Positions 12,229 through 23,160 of a stretch of DNA of 64,000 bases are shown piece after piece (position 1 is the stretch's first letter; each line of letters begins with the position of its first letter). This DNA comes from Ophiosphaerella korrae (lineage: Eukaryota > Ascomycota > Dothideomycetes > Pleosporales > Phaeosphaeriaceae): the NCBI GenBank assembly GCA_028456385.1, contig JALNQF010000194.1:1-64000 (forward strand). Reading direction: 5' to 3'. The notes under the pieces were generated by a model that did no database searches, was not told the DNA's origin, and saw only the letters and a list, made by a program, of their open reading frames with translations. The position numbers and the translations under genes are program-made.

Positions 12229-15057
12229 ATGCTGCGCAACATAGCGCCCTTACCTTAGAAGTAGTAGCTGTCTGTCTATTATGTATCGCTAGGCTAACTC
12301 ATCCTCAGTGACGATATCTTCGACATTGACTCCACTCCCGCGAGTATCGAGGCGTTCCAGGCTTCGCTGCGCTCGATCGATGATGAAGCCGACAAGTTCA
12401 AAGCATGCCTGGCGATGCGGGACAAGCTGCTGGACCAGCACACAGAACTAGGATGGCTCTTTGTATGTGCGGAGAAGGTTATGCTGCAGGAGAGTACAAG
12501 TTATAGGGAGAATAAGCGCTTATGGGTAAACGAAACTGGTACTGATGCCGACGCGAAACAGTGGAAACAGTTCCTGAGTATAGCGGAGTCTGGGGTGGCA
12601 GTAAAGAAGGAGTGCCTCGCACTACTCACTAAAGCAAGCGCGTTCTGGGGCAGCGACAAAGTCCGGTATTACGGATGGGCCTCTAAGGGCTGGGGCTACT
12701 GCAAAGTGCTAGGCACTGCCGTTGCTCGCAATCCGGACTGGACTAAGGCACTGGTGAAGTTGAACTAGCTGCTTTTGAGTCGAATCTCGGCTGGGCATCG
12801 TTTGAAAGCGTGTGCGAACTCCATTGAGCTGATCGACCTCGAGCAGCTTAAGGCTTGGCCTGATTAGACCGGCTTCGAGAAGGGCCGGTACGGACGTATG
12901 CTCAAGTATCAGATGGTGACCGACTCTGAATTACCGGATGGCTATGGTTTCGACCAGTATGGGCTTGTAGTGCTCGCAGAGTTCGCATGTCAGCTTTAGC
13001 TGGCCACACATGCTAACACGCAAAGCACGGTAGACAAGCCCTAACCGTTGGACTAGGCTGTAGAAGGTACCCGAGCTTCTGCTTCGATCACCTGCTATCC
13101 TATTACTGCTAACACTGATGGCTTACTGTCCTCGCCAACATCTGCTCTCCCTAATACCCACACAATCAGCAACAACGCCTTCAGCTCGCCGTTGTCATCC
13201 CCTGGAACCATACCTACAACCTCGCCGGACCCTGAATTCTGTGGTTCTTCTCTCGCCTCAGAGGGGGACGCGTCTATGACGCACTTGCCACTGCTAGCCA
13301 CAATGGCCACAACGTTAAATCCCGATGCAGCCAGTGCTTTGCTGCGGACTTCGGATAGACTTCGCTCGTGCCCTACTCAATCCTATACGCTCTCTGATTT
13401 ACGGACAAGGAAAACTAACACGAGCACCCGAACTCATCCAGTTCGATCTAGGAAGGCAGCAGGGCTTCTTGAGCCCAAGCCATCAACCGGTTGCTCCTGC
13501 CTAGATAAAGTAGACTCCGAGTTCCTCTCTGCTATAGATCGTAAGCCGCAGGCAAACACCGTAGAAGAGATTGAGATAGCTACTAGATATGGGGCAGAGC
13601 AAGAGTTGCTGTACGACGAACACACTAGGAAGTACGCTATGTGGGCAACAACAACCATTCTATGCCACCAGAGGCCCAACGATACTGTTACCTTACAAAC
13701 ACCAAAACGTTCCGTGCCTGACTTGTGGAATTTTGTGCCGTCCACCGCTACAAAAAGACGCCGTCTGTCTCTGCCTGAGGCAAGATCTGACATCGACAGA
13801 GTGTCTGGACAGGCAGTACAGCAAGACAACCGAGGAGATGTCTTCTTCCCAGCCCTACAACCGAGTAGTGACGTACAGCGAACGTATGATGCTAAAGGGG
13901 ATGCTCTTTTCCGCCAGCAGGTAATGGCTCAGCTGTCCCAAAAGACGAGGCAACAGCGGGCTCCGAGAACCTGGGGACAGCTAAACAACCAGGTTATGCT
14001 CTCTCTTCTGAGCAGAGCCAGTCAGCCTAGGATGCTCGGAGACGAGAGCAAAGAAGAGGTGTATTTTACGACTGGTGAAGAAGCAAGAAGCCTGCTCGAA
14101 TCTGGTGTCACGCTTCACGGGCCAATCATCACCGAAGGTCAGCAACAGTTCCAGTGGGAGCAGCGCAAAGGCCGACCCATAGAACAACTATTTCGACGGA
14201 TGGGGAACCCCAACAGAAGCGTCTCCGTGCAGAAACCTTCACTAAGCCTTCAGCGACCGTCGTGTGTTACGATGCGCCTCGGAGGCATTTACGATACATT
14301 TGCTGAAAACAAGGCCAGTGACGACCCTCTCAACGTGCTCGATCTGCGCAACCCGCTTCCACGCTCCATACTACCACACTTCCTCACAGGTGAAGACTGT
14401 CAGTTACTCAGTCGTGCCCGCGATATAATCCTCGAAGGAGCGACAGCAGAGCGATGCACTGCATAGGTTACAGAGTGGAATAAGTGGAAGGATGACGAGG
14501 ACTGGGTGCTGCTCGCACAAGGCGGTGCTCACACGCTAACTCATCAAGACAGTTTCGGAAAGGCTACATGGCTGACTGTTCAAGAAGGGCTGCTCGGATT
14601 CGGCTGGATATCGCATCCTTCAAGGGAAGAGATAGCTAGCTGGAGTGCTAACCCGAATGGGTTCACAGGTGGACAGCTGAGATATGTGGTTCTCCGTCCT
14701 GGCCAGACGGTATACTTTGAGGCAGGCACGATTCACTTTGTGTTCAGGCTCGAGCAGCACCAGACGCTGCTGGTGGGCGGCCATGTCTTGCGGTGGTCAC
14801 GCATAGAGTCGTGGATGGAGATCATGCTCAACCAGCTGAGGCTTCCCAACACGACCAATGAAGACTTATTGCCATCAGCGCGAGCTTACGTTGAAGCAGT
14901 TGCGCAACTCGTCTCCGAGCAGCAGAGTCTCGGCAGATCTGACGAGCTTGGTGGCGAGGAGGCTATCGTCAGGTTCTCTGCCCTAAAGCAGGTAGGTCGA
15001 TGCGATGCGCGCTCATTACGGTGCTGACTTCAGTCTAGCAATTTGAGCAGCGGCTAG
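12229..15057 (+). pseudogene. JmjC-domain protein gene, interrupted by RIP-type stops
   Basis: A single forward frame runs from ATG at 12229 to 14991, where a phase-0 intron (14992-15033: GTAGGT, branch GCTGAC, TTCAG) joins a last short exon ending at TAG 15055-15057. It would encode about 928 residues. About ten in-frame stops interrupt it, all TAG or TAA (four before 12310, then near 12766, 12865, 12997, 13040 and 13051, and at 14464), with no frameshift. The open pieces are 12415-12768, 13192-14466 and 14506-15027. The C-terminal piece carries the JmjC core: HQD as the HxD iron-binding pair near 14533, then the distal His in FEAGTIHFVFR. JmjC proteins are Fe(II)/2-oxoglutarate oxygenases, often histone or protein demethylases. 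The Ser/Thr/Pro-rich middle has a nuclear-looking KRRR patch. Since CAG to TAG is CpA to TpA, RIP is the likely cause, which implies that the gene was once duplicated. Confidence 0.75.
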
Positions 15058-15558
15058 AAGAAGTTCACTAATAAGGTACAATACGCATGGTACGAAATGA
15101 TGAGAAAGAGGGCCACTTTAATCTTGCACATAGAGTACTTGTGTATTATAGAAAGAATATCTAACGATACAAAGCTGAACTCATAAAGAAATAGGGACAT
15201 CATTACTACGTGGTCTTATTCTGGCGCTATTGTAGTCACTCTCTACTACCTCATATTCATCCTCATTTGCATTATCCAACAAGGCGAGCCGAAGAGCAAG
15301 CTCAAGTACATGGACGCGTAAAATATAAGTGTTTGTACAAAGATATCATTGTTCAAGAATGTAACAATGAGCGGAACAAAACATGGGGAAAATATAGCCC
15401 ATCTACATCGCCGTCCAGAGCGCTATCAAAAGTTAATAACAGAATTCTACGCAAAAGTGTATCGTCGCTGCTTCGGTTTCGATACGTTAACCGTCCTATA
15501 AGTGCCTTTCAAACTCTTTGTGACTAGCGATGAGCTTATAGTACAATAGCCTTGACAG
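15058..15558. other. Intergenic, convergent gene ends
   Basis: Lies between the 3' ends of the JmjC and C2H2 relics. The forward frame at 15210-15527 has no family resemblance and partly overlaps the C2H2 relic on the other strand. Confidence 0.5.
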
Positions 15559-17070
15559 TCAGTACATCTTGCGTTCAGCAAAGACCATGTCATTGTAGAC
15601 AGTCTGGATGGGGGCGCTGAAGTAATAGGCGGGCTCGGATCGAAGCTTACCATTGTCCGTAGATGCCGATGAGCTGCGGCTGCTGCAGTCACTGTTGTTC
15701 TCTTGGTAGGATTCGGGGTAGCTTCGATGCATATAGACTCATTGGACATGGCCGCATATGACGAGTGATGAGCGGAAGCTGAAGACATGGCGGATATTCT
15801 GCCGTCTCTGCCGCGACCTTTTGATGCCTTTTGTTGGAATTCTTGTACAGCGACGCAAAATACTTGCATAGCTCTTTGTCTACTGCCGATACGTAGTCGC
15901 CAGTGCTGACGGTGGCAAATTTTTTGGGTTAGGAATCGGAGGGTTGCAGCGTGGAACTTTATTCTGGTGTACCTGTGCATGCTTATTAGCTACTACATCC
16001 AAGCCAGTTCGGATCTCAATAATATACCTTCAAGTTTCCTAGCTGCGCAAATGACTTCTCATAGTCATCCCAGTCGGCAAGTGAATGGTTTGGTTTGCTG
16101 GTGAGCGATCTTGTGTGCACGAACATTGCCACGCGCTGTGCAAATGCTTTACCGCAGATATCGCAACTGTACGGGCGTTCCCCAGTATGGCGCCTCTCGT
16201 GCATCTGGGAATAGAGTTAGCCAGTGTCTGTGTGCATATGTCGAGAATATGTGCCTTTAGGTTGCCTTTTTGTGAGAATCTCTGCCAACAGCCTAATACC
16301 TTGCATTCAAAAGGATTTACACCACTGTGAGCTCGCATATGAATTTCCAGATGTGACTTCTGGTAGAAACTCTTGTTACAGTCAGGCATGTGGCACCGGT
16401 AACATTTCCTTGGCTTTGACCGGACTCCGGGCTCTTCAACCTACTATGAGTTAAGTACGAAATGATAACCAAAGTGGGCTTGTTTCATTTGGACTAACCT
16501 TGGCGACTTCCTGCTTTTGTGGTGGTGTCGTCCGTTTGGCCTGGATGGCTTTCACCAACATGTCCACATCGGTAGCGAAATGGGGGTTTGTCGCTTCGGC
16601 CGGTTCGAAGGAGAATCGTTTGCAGTTCGTCGCGTACGAAGCATCACTGTCCATAGGAGCTGATTGAACTGGAGATGCACTTTCTGATTTGACCATGTGG
16701 TCCCCGTTAAAGGGAAGACTGGTAATGTACTTCTCGAACAGTATGCAGTGGTTGGGGTGCTGAACTTGCAACATATGAGACTTTGGGGGAACAGAGCGGA
16801 AGAGCAGGCCATGGGATAAGTTTGTCGCATGCTGCTCTCCTGCATGTTGTAGGGGTTCACAGGCGAGTCGTATGCAAAGAGAGCGCTGGACTGGTATGGG
16901 ACTGACGTTGGCATTGTGCCTGTTTGCATTGTTGGACGCTGGTAATTTTGTAGAGATGGGGCATTGTACGAGGGTGTCATGCTTGTGAAGTGTATCTCTG
17001 GGACGTGGAAAGGATGTCTAGGTCGTAGGTTCCACAGACTAGCTTGTTGGTGTGCATCGGCGGCAGCCAT
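15559..17070 (-). pseudogene. Azf1-like C2H2 zinc-finger transcription factor, frameshifted
   Basis: ATG at 17070. Exon 1 runs to 16499 and exon 2 is 16440-16255 after a 58-nt intron. Exon 3 is 16204-16028, after a 50-nt intron with a GC donor, GGCTAAC branch and CCCAG acceptor. Exon 4 starts at 15972 after a 55-nt GTATAT intron and ends at TGA 15561-15559, behind a tail reading NDMVFAERKMY. Finger 1 is CHMPDC..H..H and finger 2 is CKVLGC..H..H. Finger 3 starts CDIC but its His part is shifted out of frame, and finger 4 has lost its second Cys (CRLDDY). The order of fingers and the tail fit the Azf1-like family, nuclear DNA-binding regulators. At least six small indels, many adding one base to short homopolymers, move the frame in exons 1, 3 and 4. 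Either the gene is dead or the read quality is poor here. Confidence 0.75.
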
Positions 17071-18106
17071 TGTATATAAGGAGTGTGTACCACTAGGGTG
17101 TACAATGGAGTTGAAGGGCTAGACACGCAAGGAGACTCGTGGAGGCGGGCAGCAAGTGACTTGGGCCGAAGACTGATGAGGATAGTATAACAAGGTGCCA
17201 ATGACGGACTGGAAGAGATTGTATAGCGTGGGAGTTGTGCAGTCACAAGATGTTGATGCACTGGCTCAATTCTTTGGGGTTTACTATTACATACATGTGT
17301 AGCTAGAGCGCACGCTCTCGTAGCATCCTGCGAGTGGACAAGGATGGCGATTCACGTGGAGCAGACCGACAAGCCTAGGAATAAGGGGAGACTCAGAAAT
17401 CGAAACTAAGACTGATGCAGTAAGCTTTCTAGACAGACATGCATGGTGCTATTGTCCCTTGCTCAAATCCACTACGCCTTCGAGGGCAATCAAACGCGAC
17501 TCTGCCCGCCACTCTCATTTTCCTCGCCGTCGTATCTGTAGCTCCTCCTGTTGCTTGACTTACTGACGCTAAGGCGCTGCACTGCATTCAACATCCCCAC
17601 CACCCCGCGCTCTCAGACTCTACCAAATACAATAAAGGGAAGTGAATGGGCCGCATACTTGATGACGATCAAGAGGGAATAATGTTCCTAATTCATCCAA
17701 GACAGAGACCGTGCAGAATGTCCGCCTTTTAACGCTAGAGACCGTGCGGATTGCTTGCCATAGAGACAAGCTCACGCGCTAATTAATCTAAGAAGTCGGT
17801 ATTTGCCCTTGTCCTAGCTAGACAATCGTACGCTAAAGTCCCCGTGGCTTGGTGTAATTAGTGATGGCCAAACGAGCTGACCTTCCGTGTATTAGCAGAA
17901 GGGCCATTGCTCAAGACGATGGACACCGAATGGCTCTTGCGAGAGCTCCTTGGGATCTCCATATCGCGGATGTGAGCTTAGTGTGCGGCTGCAGAGTTTC
18001 CAAGCCGACTCCTATATATTGCTTGCGGATCATGACGTCTAAACCGGTGCATCGAGGCCCATCGTGGAATCTGCGGACATATCTCTCCATTTTTTCCTCT
18101 AGTGCT
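17071..18106. other. Intergenic
   Basis: Upstream region of the C2H2 relic, with balanced composition and pyrimidine-rich stretches at 17460-17620. The forward frame 17861-18127 has no recognisable feature. No gene is supported. Confidence 0.45.
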
Positions 18107-19654
18107 CTATGTCAGCTGGCGAGGTGAAAGATGGAACTCGGAATTGTATGCTAGGTTAAGACAAGGCTCTTCAACGACATTCCCCCTGTAAAAGCCTTCG
18201 ACCTTAGCGCGGATACCTTCTCGAAGCGTCTTCCCTTCTAGCATGAATATCTCGCTTAATAGATCGTAATAGTGCTCTCTCGCATCCTCTACTGGATTGC
18301 AAAGGATCATGCTCGATTCCTCTTTAATTGTGGTTGATTGAGGGTTCTTCTTATGGTATGCGTCAATAGCTGCGGTTATCCATGGCTGACAAAAGTTGTA
18401 AAAAGCTTGTAGATGCTGTTCACATTCTCGTGTACTTCGACTCGGTGGTGGGGTTGTGTTGCGGTCTTCGAGGATTCTGTAGAGTACTTCTGACTCTTCT
18501 GGAGTCCACGGCTGCGATGTTCTTCACTATTAGCTTAGAAAAAAGCTCTCAGAGCTTCACTTATATTATTCCCATTTCTTCATTGACCGATACTTTGAGT
18601 AGCTAGGTTTCGTACAGATAAGACCGTTCGCTGCCGTTGGAGAAAGGATATGGGAGGATGTGAGCTCCTTCTGACATACTCAAGGAACAGTTGTTGCATA
18701 TGATATTGGTAAATTTAGAGTTAGCAGAGTTGGGTTCACGCTTTTGAGCGGTAGTTGGAGCTAGATATGCAAAAAGCCTTCCGACAATCTAAGACAGTGT
18801 TATAGATTTCTGTAGACCCAAACCTCAGCTGCTCTACGGAGGTCTTTCTCCTTGCATTGCTGGACCAGCCTGACAAATTCTTCGTAAGATGAGTTAGATC
18901 CGATGATCAGACCCTCTTCTTTATAGTACCCTTTCATTGCGTTCTGGTTTTGTTTGGGCATACCGGAAGTGTAGATGTAAACATGGTCATGGTCAATACG
19001 ACCAACGAGGTGCTGATTGATTTCATCTAATCCTTGGAACTTTTGATCTGCTCTCTGTTAACAGTGGTCTACTGGCTGGGTTCAAGACAAACCAAAGTGA
19101 TCCTTCTGTAGCGCTAGAAGTTTTTTGTGGTCTTTATGGCAAACGAGAAACCTGGCAATCTTGTATTCTGCCAGCACTATGAATTTCTTATTGCTGATAT
19201 GAACACCCGGAAGTATATCTTCATCTGAGGGCATGATGGCTTCGGTGTAAACAATATCCTCGTCATCCCCCTCCTGGCATGCCCGTGCGATGATGATGCG
19301 AAACGGAAGCGATACGGTAATGGAGAGTTTGTTCAATTCGTTTAGAATTTCTAGGAATCCCATCGATACCGGAGGCAGATTCAGCCAGTCTCGAGCGGAC
19401 CGAGTCTCGGGGGGTAGGCTGTGGATGGAAGTACCTTAGGAGTGGACGCAGCCAATCTTGAGCGTTTCGAAACATGCTGGTGGCGGTAGATCGCGGAAGA
19501 AGAAGCTTCGACAATGAAAAGAGGCACAGATGTAAAGAAATGAGGAAAAGCCAGAGAGTCGAGTAAAGATGGGCTTATTAGTAAAAAGAATAGGATCTGA
19601 CTTCCACCGCTGCTTAGGGGGTGAGCCGTATCCAAATCCGGACCAACCATACAT
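18107..19654 (-). pseudogene. Unrecognised multi-exon gene, at least one premature stop
   Basis: A frame open from 19654 passes one TAA (19436-19438) and continues through MGFLEILNELNKLS (ATG 19363) to 19093. A 45-nt intron (19092-19048, GTTTGT to GAGCAG) joins it in phase to 19047-18800, encoding FQGLDEINQHLVGRIDHD and CKEKDLRRAAEVWVY. A further stretch near 18720-18610 contains CNNCSL. A last segment, from about 18560 to 18107, reads QPWTPEESEVLYRILEDR and later EDAREHYYDLLSEIFMLEG. The WTPEE..LY.IL piece is faintly reminiscent of a Myb/SANT helix. Exon joins downstream of 18800 are uncertain. I do not recognise the family, and one or two genes are possible. Confidence 0.4.
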
Positions 19655-20429
19655 TCCACAGCTGTTACCAGGGTCTTGGGAAGGCTATTGTTTCTTGAAG
19701 TGCAAAGTGCAGGGCCAAGGAACTTCTTTCATCGAGACAATCCCTGTATGCAGTTTCAGGCACACCGCACCAGCCATTCCGATACTACCTACCGCATTCC
19801 AGCATGTATAATCAAGCATGGGCACCGAGCTATCGTGGCTAACCTAACGACGTTTATGCACTCTGCAGCCAAGCAATCGGTGACGCTGGGGGCGGTTGTG
19901 CATTGTGATGAGTCAACGACAAGCACTCCGCAATTATTGATTATGCAGAGCTCGGCCTGGGCTCACAACTCTTCCTAGTATGAGTTCCTGTGGTACAGGG
20001 TCTAGGTGATGAGCTACTAGCAGTACAGAGATTAACAGGGAGAGAGTGGCTCTTCACGCCGCGCTCAGACGCCAATATCGTTCTATTGATGAGATCGCTT
20101 GCCCCAGCCCAGTATATGCAGTGCACGGAGTCATTCCCGATAAGTGCACACGACGTGCCGTGTCACACGTTTCGAAAAGCCAGCGGAGGGTATGAGGGCA
20201 AAGCATTAGTGGCACCGCATGCAGGTGATCTGCTCGCATACGACTGACATTGGCAGAACACTGGCGATGGGGCATGTCATGATAATAGGAAAAGTTGATG
20301 GCATTGAAAGACTATCTACAAGTTCTGATGTTGGCAATGGTGCGCCTGAAAGCCAGGAGGGCACTGCTAAAGTGATCTGAGTGAGGCGCTGTCATAAGGG
20401 TCTTCCTCGTCGGTACCAACGACGATTTT
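19655..20429. other. No supported gene
   Basis: Forward frames 19569-19811, 19676-19978 and 19990-20247 overlap one another and minus-strand frames. None shows a domain, signal peptide or intron structure I can defend. Confidence 0.4.
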
Positions 20430-21142
20430 TTTAGTTACTAGAATACAGCCCTCCTAAGTCTGTGAGCTCAGTATTTAATGCGCGAGGGAAGCATACCTGA
20501 GAGTTAAATGTTTGGTTCGACTCACATTTACTTTCAACAACCCCGTTGTCAAAGTCGGGGAAGAGTTGATCTTTAGAACTGGCAAGCTGCGAGTCGTCGA
20601 CCGTCGATGCATCGATCATCGCAGTGCGAGGAGTCTTCATTGCTTGGCTAGCTGGGTTCCGTATTAATTGATAACGCGTCCTCCTTCGACTGATCGGGAT
20701 GCAATGCTGCCCTCTCACAAATATCCCAGACCCGAATCGTTTCTTTCGCCACTCGCGACGATAAGGAAGGTCCTTGTGTATCTGGGTCGATTGAGGAGTC
20801 GTGTCGGGTGTCCTTGATGTAAAGAGCAGTCTTCTCTTCTTGACTTAATCAGCTCTCTACCAAAAAGAAATTGGGGTAAAAAGTACCATCAGTGGCTATT
20901 CCTGGGCAATTGTTCGTTGGACTGCTCACAACAACGGGCTCGGCGTGGCTCGCACATTGCCAGCCGAGGCGGTCGGAGCGATCGGGTCGTTTCTTGGGTG
21001 CGGTAGTCGGAAAGAGCGGCATGAACGATAGGAACCAACCGAAGCAGCATAAAATGTCTTTGTCCTTTTCCGCTTGAGTATGGTACTGACTTTCCTGACT
21101 CCATTGCTCAGAGGCCCGATTTTTCGAGTACTCCGTCGTCAC
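20430..21142 (-). pseudogene. Possible coding remnant, uncharacterised
   Basis: A minus-strand frame reading IRVWDICERAALHPDQSKED runs from about 20840 to a TAG at 20650-20648. It is flanked by other minus frames at 20431-20718 and 20849-21142, the latter with a hydrophobic LCCFGWFLSFMPLF stretch. The arrangement suggests a decayed multi-exon gene. The helical IC..AA.....E segment resembles the region before the core in fungal PD-(D/E)XK nuclease-like proteins, but this is a weak impression without catalytic residues. Confidence 0.25.
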
Positions 21143-21691
21143 GATACTGAGCGTGTCGTTGCCCTATGACATAGTTAGATCTGAGCGCAGCAAGTGTGAG
21201 CCTACATACTGCCGCCTTGCAGGTAGGTGCAAAAGCTTGAGCCATTCCAGTGAGCGATAAAAAGAAGGCAAAATATCGCATCCTTGCTGCAGGAAGGCAA
21301 CCGGTGAAGGACTGAAAGGGCGGTAAGGCAGAATGTGAAGGACGTCTAAGCCTTGTGGGAGGCGTGCATGATATATCGTGCACCTCATGCATCTGATCTT
21401 CAGTTCACTCATGAGGCCTTCTTCCAGTAAACACATGGATCTTGAGAAGAAAAGGTATAGCTGATTTGGAAGTGGTTTCAATCAGACCTCTCGACGACGA
21501 ATGAAGCAACAGGAAACCGCAGATGTGGATACAGGAATAGCCCGGTAAAGAAGAACTGATCCCCTCTGTAGCGATTGAAGCGAAGGCAATTGTAGTCGTG
21601 TGTACGAAGTTGCCGTGCGTTGCAAGTATGCGACCCATCGACGGCGGCCTTATTGATGCACGTGTTGACTAACTTCCATGCTCCAAGATTA

Positions 21692-21733
21692 CGATTGGTC
21701 CTTTCAATGTCGCGACATTGAAAGGACCAATCG
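21692..21733. repeat. Perfect 42-bp palindrome
   Basis: The left arm 21692-21712 and right arm 21713-21733 are exact reverse complements with no spacer, centred on tcgcga. Each arm contains attggtcctttcaatgtcg or its complement. It lies about 160 bp upstream of the ATG of the next ORF. A long spacerless palindrome could be an operator-like dimer site or a footprint of an excision or inverted insertion. Confidence 0.9.
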
Positions 21734-21894
21734 GTGGTGATGCTTGCAATGATCTGTGCTCATCCTGGACGCCACTGTCTCCATCTGCACTAAAGTGCAC
21801 TGATCCACTAGTGGTCTGTGAGGAGGAACATAGGAGGTGGACAGCGAAGCCACTGCTTTGCCTTCTTCCTTACTCGCCTCTCCAGACTGTTGAT

Positions 21895-22602
21895 ATGGAA
21901 AAACTCACCGAAGCCATCAACATTCTTTGCAAAACACCACCCGAGGATCTAGTCAAAGCGAAGGGCATTCGAGACCTCTTTTCTCTACTCAAGCGAGTCT
22001 ACAAATCGAGCATACCTCCCGCTATTCTAACGAAGCGATTCCAAGCACTTAGAGACTTCTGCGACATCAATGGGCCAAATGCGTTAGTTGGGAAACTTCC
22101 CGATCACGATTACCGTATCATCGATGTTCGGTTTGATGAAGGCAAGAGCGGGCCGAATGACCTTCGACGTAACATTCGGCGCGTAATGGGCGAGCGGAGT
22201 TTGGCTGAGGATTATATCCGCGTCTACCCGCGTCGACCTAACGACGCTTGTGAGAGCGTAAAAATGCGTGGAAGGAAGAGGAACACCGACTCCATCATAA
22301 CGTACGCTACTGCAAATTTCCCCCCAGAGGATACTGATATTGTGAACTCTGCTATTAAGAATGGCCTTAAGGCACTTGCCATCGAAAAAATTGACATACA
22401 AGTGGAGGATGAAGAGATGGACATACTACCCGTAGAGAAACGGGCTAGCTTTATGGGTCTTGTAGCAATCGTGCACTGGGGATTTTGTAGGACAAACTTG
22501 GAAAGCTTTGTTGAAGAACTTAGATCGCAGCCTGAAGCGCTTAGGCTGGTCTCTGATATCTCCTCTTTGATGCTTGCTGCTTACGAGGTCTACAAAAGGT
22601 AG
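21895..22602 (+). CDS. Orphan hypothetical protein, about 235 residues
   Basis: The open frame extends upstream to 21718 but has no ATG until 21895, where MEKLTEAINILCKTPPEDLV begins, so I take that as the start. The protein is soluble, with no signal peptide or membrane segment. It has a Lys/Arg-rich centre (KMRGRKRN), then an acidic strand (IDIQVEDEEMDILP), and ends in helical SLMLAAYEVYKR before TAG. The frame is clean and codon use resembles coding sequence. No domain is recognised. The palindrome upstream is the only regulatory candidate. It may continue into coding-like sequence after 22677, but no phase-compatible intron was found. Confidence 0.5.
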   Translation: MEKLTEAINILCKTPPEDLVKAKGIRDLFSLLKRVYKSSIPPAILTKRFQALRDFCDINGPNALVGKLPDHDYRIIDVRFDEGKSGPNDLRRNIRRVMGERSLAEDYIRVYPRRPNDACESVKMRGRKRNTDSIITYATANFPPEDTDIVNSAIKNGLKALAIEKIDIQVEDEEMDILPVEKRASFMGLVAIVHWGFCRTNLESFVEELRSQPEALRLVSDISSLMLAAYEVYKR

Positions 22603-22676
22603 GCTCTAGACCACCAAGCTTTAAAACGGCAGCGTTTGTGTAGTATGAGAGATCGTAGGTTCCTGGTTGTTTTCAT

Positions 22677-23160
22677 TTGTCGCATATACTGATGCATCAA
22701 GCAGCGGATTCTTCGAGTGAATCTACCAGTTTAGCTAGACCCAAAAGTCGCGAACGGTTGGAGAACCAAGCGAGCGTAATATCCAATGCAAATACTGTAT
22801 ACCCAACAACATCTAATAGCAGTGTGCAACATCAAAGTGGGTTACAATTGTGTCTTCATTGCCGACTGACAATTGACTCATTTCCGTGTAGATGCGCTCA
22901 TGCCGCAAGGAGAGTGCCAAAGCGGAAGTACAAGAAGAGGAGTCCAAGAACAGGGCGCCGGACATTCCTGTAGGAACACCAACGCCGACGGTGCAGCCAT
23001 TCACGATTCCTTGGGAGATGATGTTCCAAGACTTTCCAGCAACCCTTGTACCGTAAATCAGCAAGAAGCGCTCTCGTTGAGGTACAACTTATGCAGAAAC
23101 GACACGTCCTCGAAAAACGCCTAGCCAATAGTCGGCTTCTTGGAATTCGGTAGAGCTTCT
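22677..23160 (+). pseudogene. Coding-like remnant with frameshifts
   Basis: A frame at 22677-22973 encodes a Ser-rich stretch, then LCLHCRLTIDSFPCRC. The neighbouring frame continues with VQEEESKNRAPDIPVG and TIPWEMMFQDFPATLVP to a TAA near 23053, and a third with LVEVQLMQKRHVLEKRLANS, a likely coiled coil. Three consecutive frames with protein-like composition suggest one gene split by frameshifts or missed introns. The family is not recognised. C-x2-C and C-x-C pairs hint at a small metal site. Confidence 0.3.

Noticed and set aside
21718..21894. N-terminal extension of the orphan ORF
   Set aside because: No ATG upstream of 21895; the frame would start at TTG inside the palindrome.
22084..22424. 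Minus-strand ORFs opposite the orphan protein
   Set aside because: Shadows of the longer forward frame, with no features of their own.
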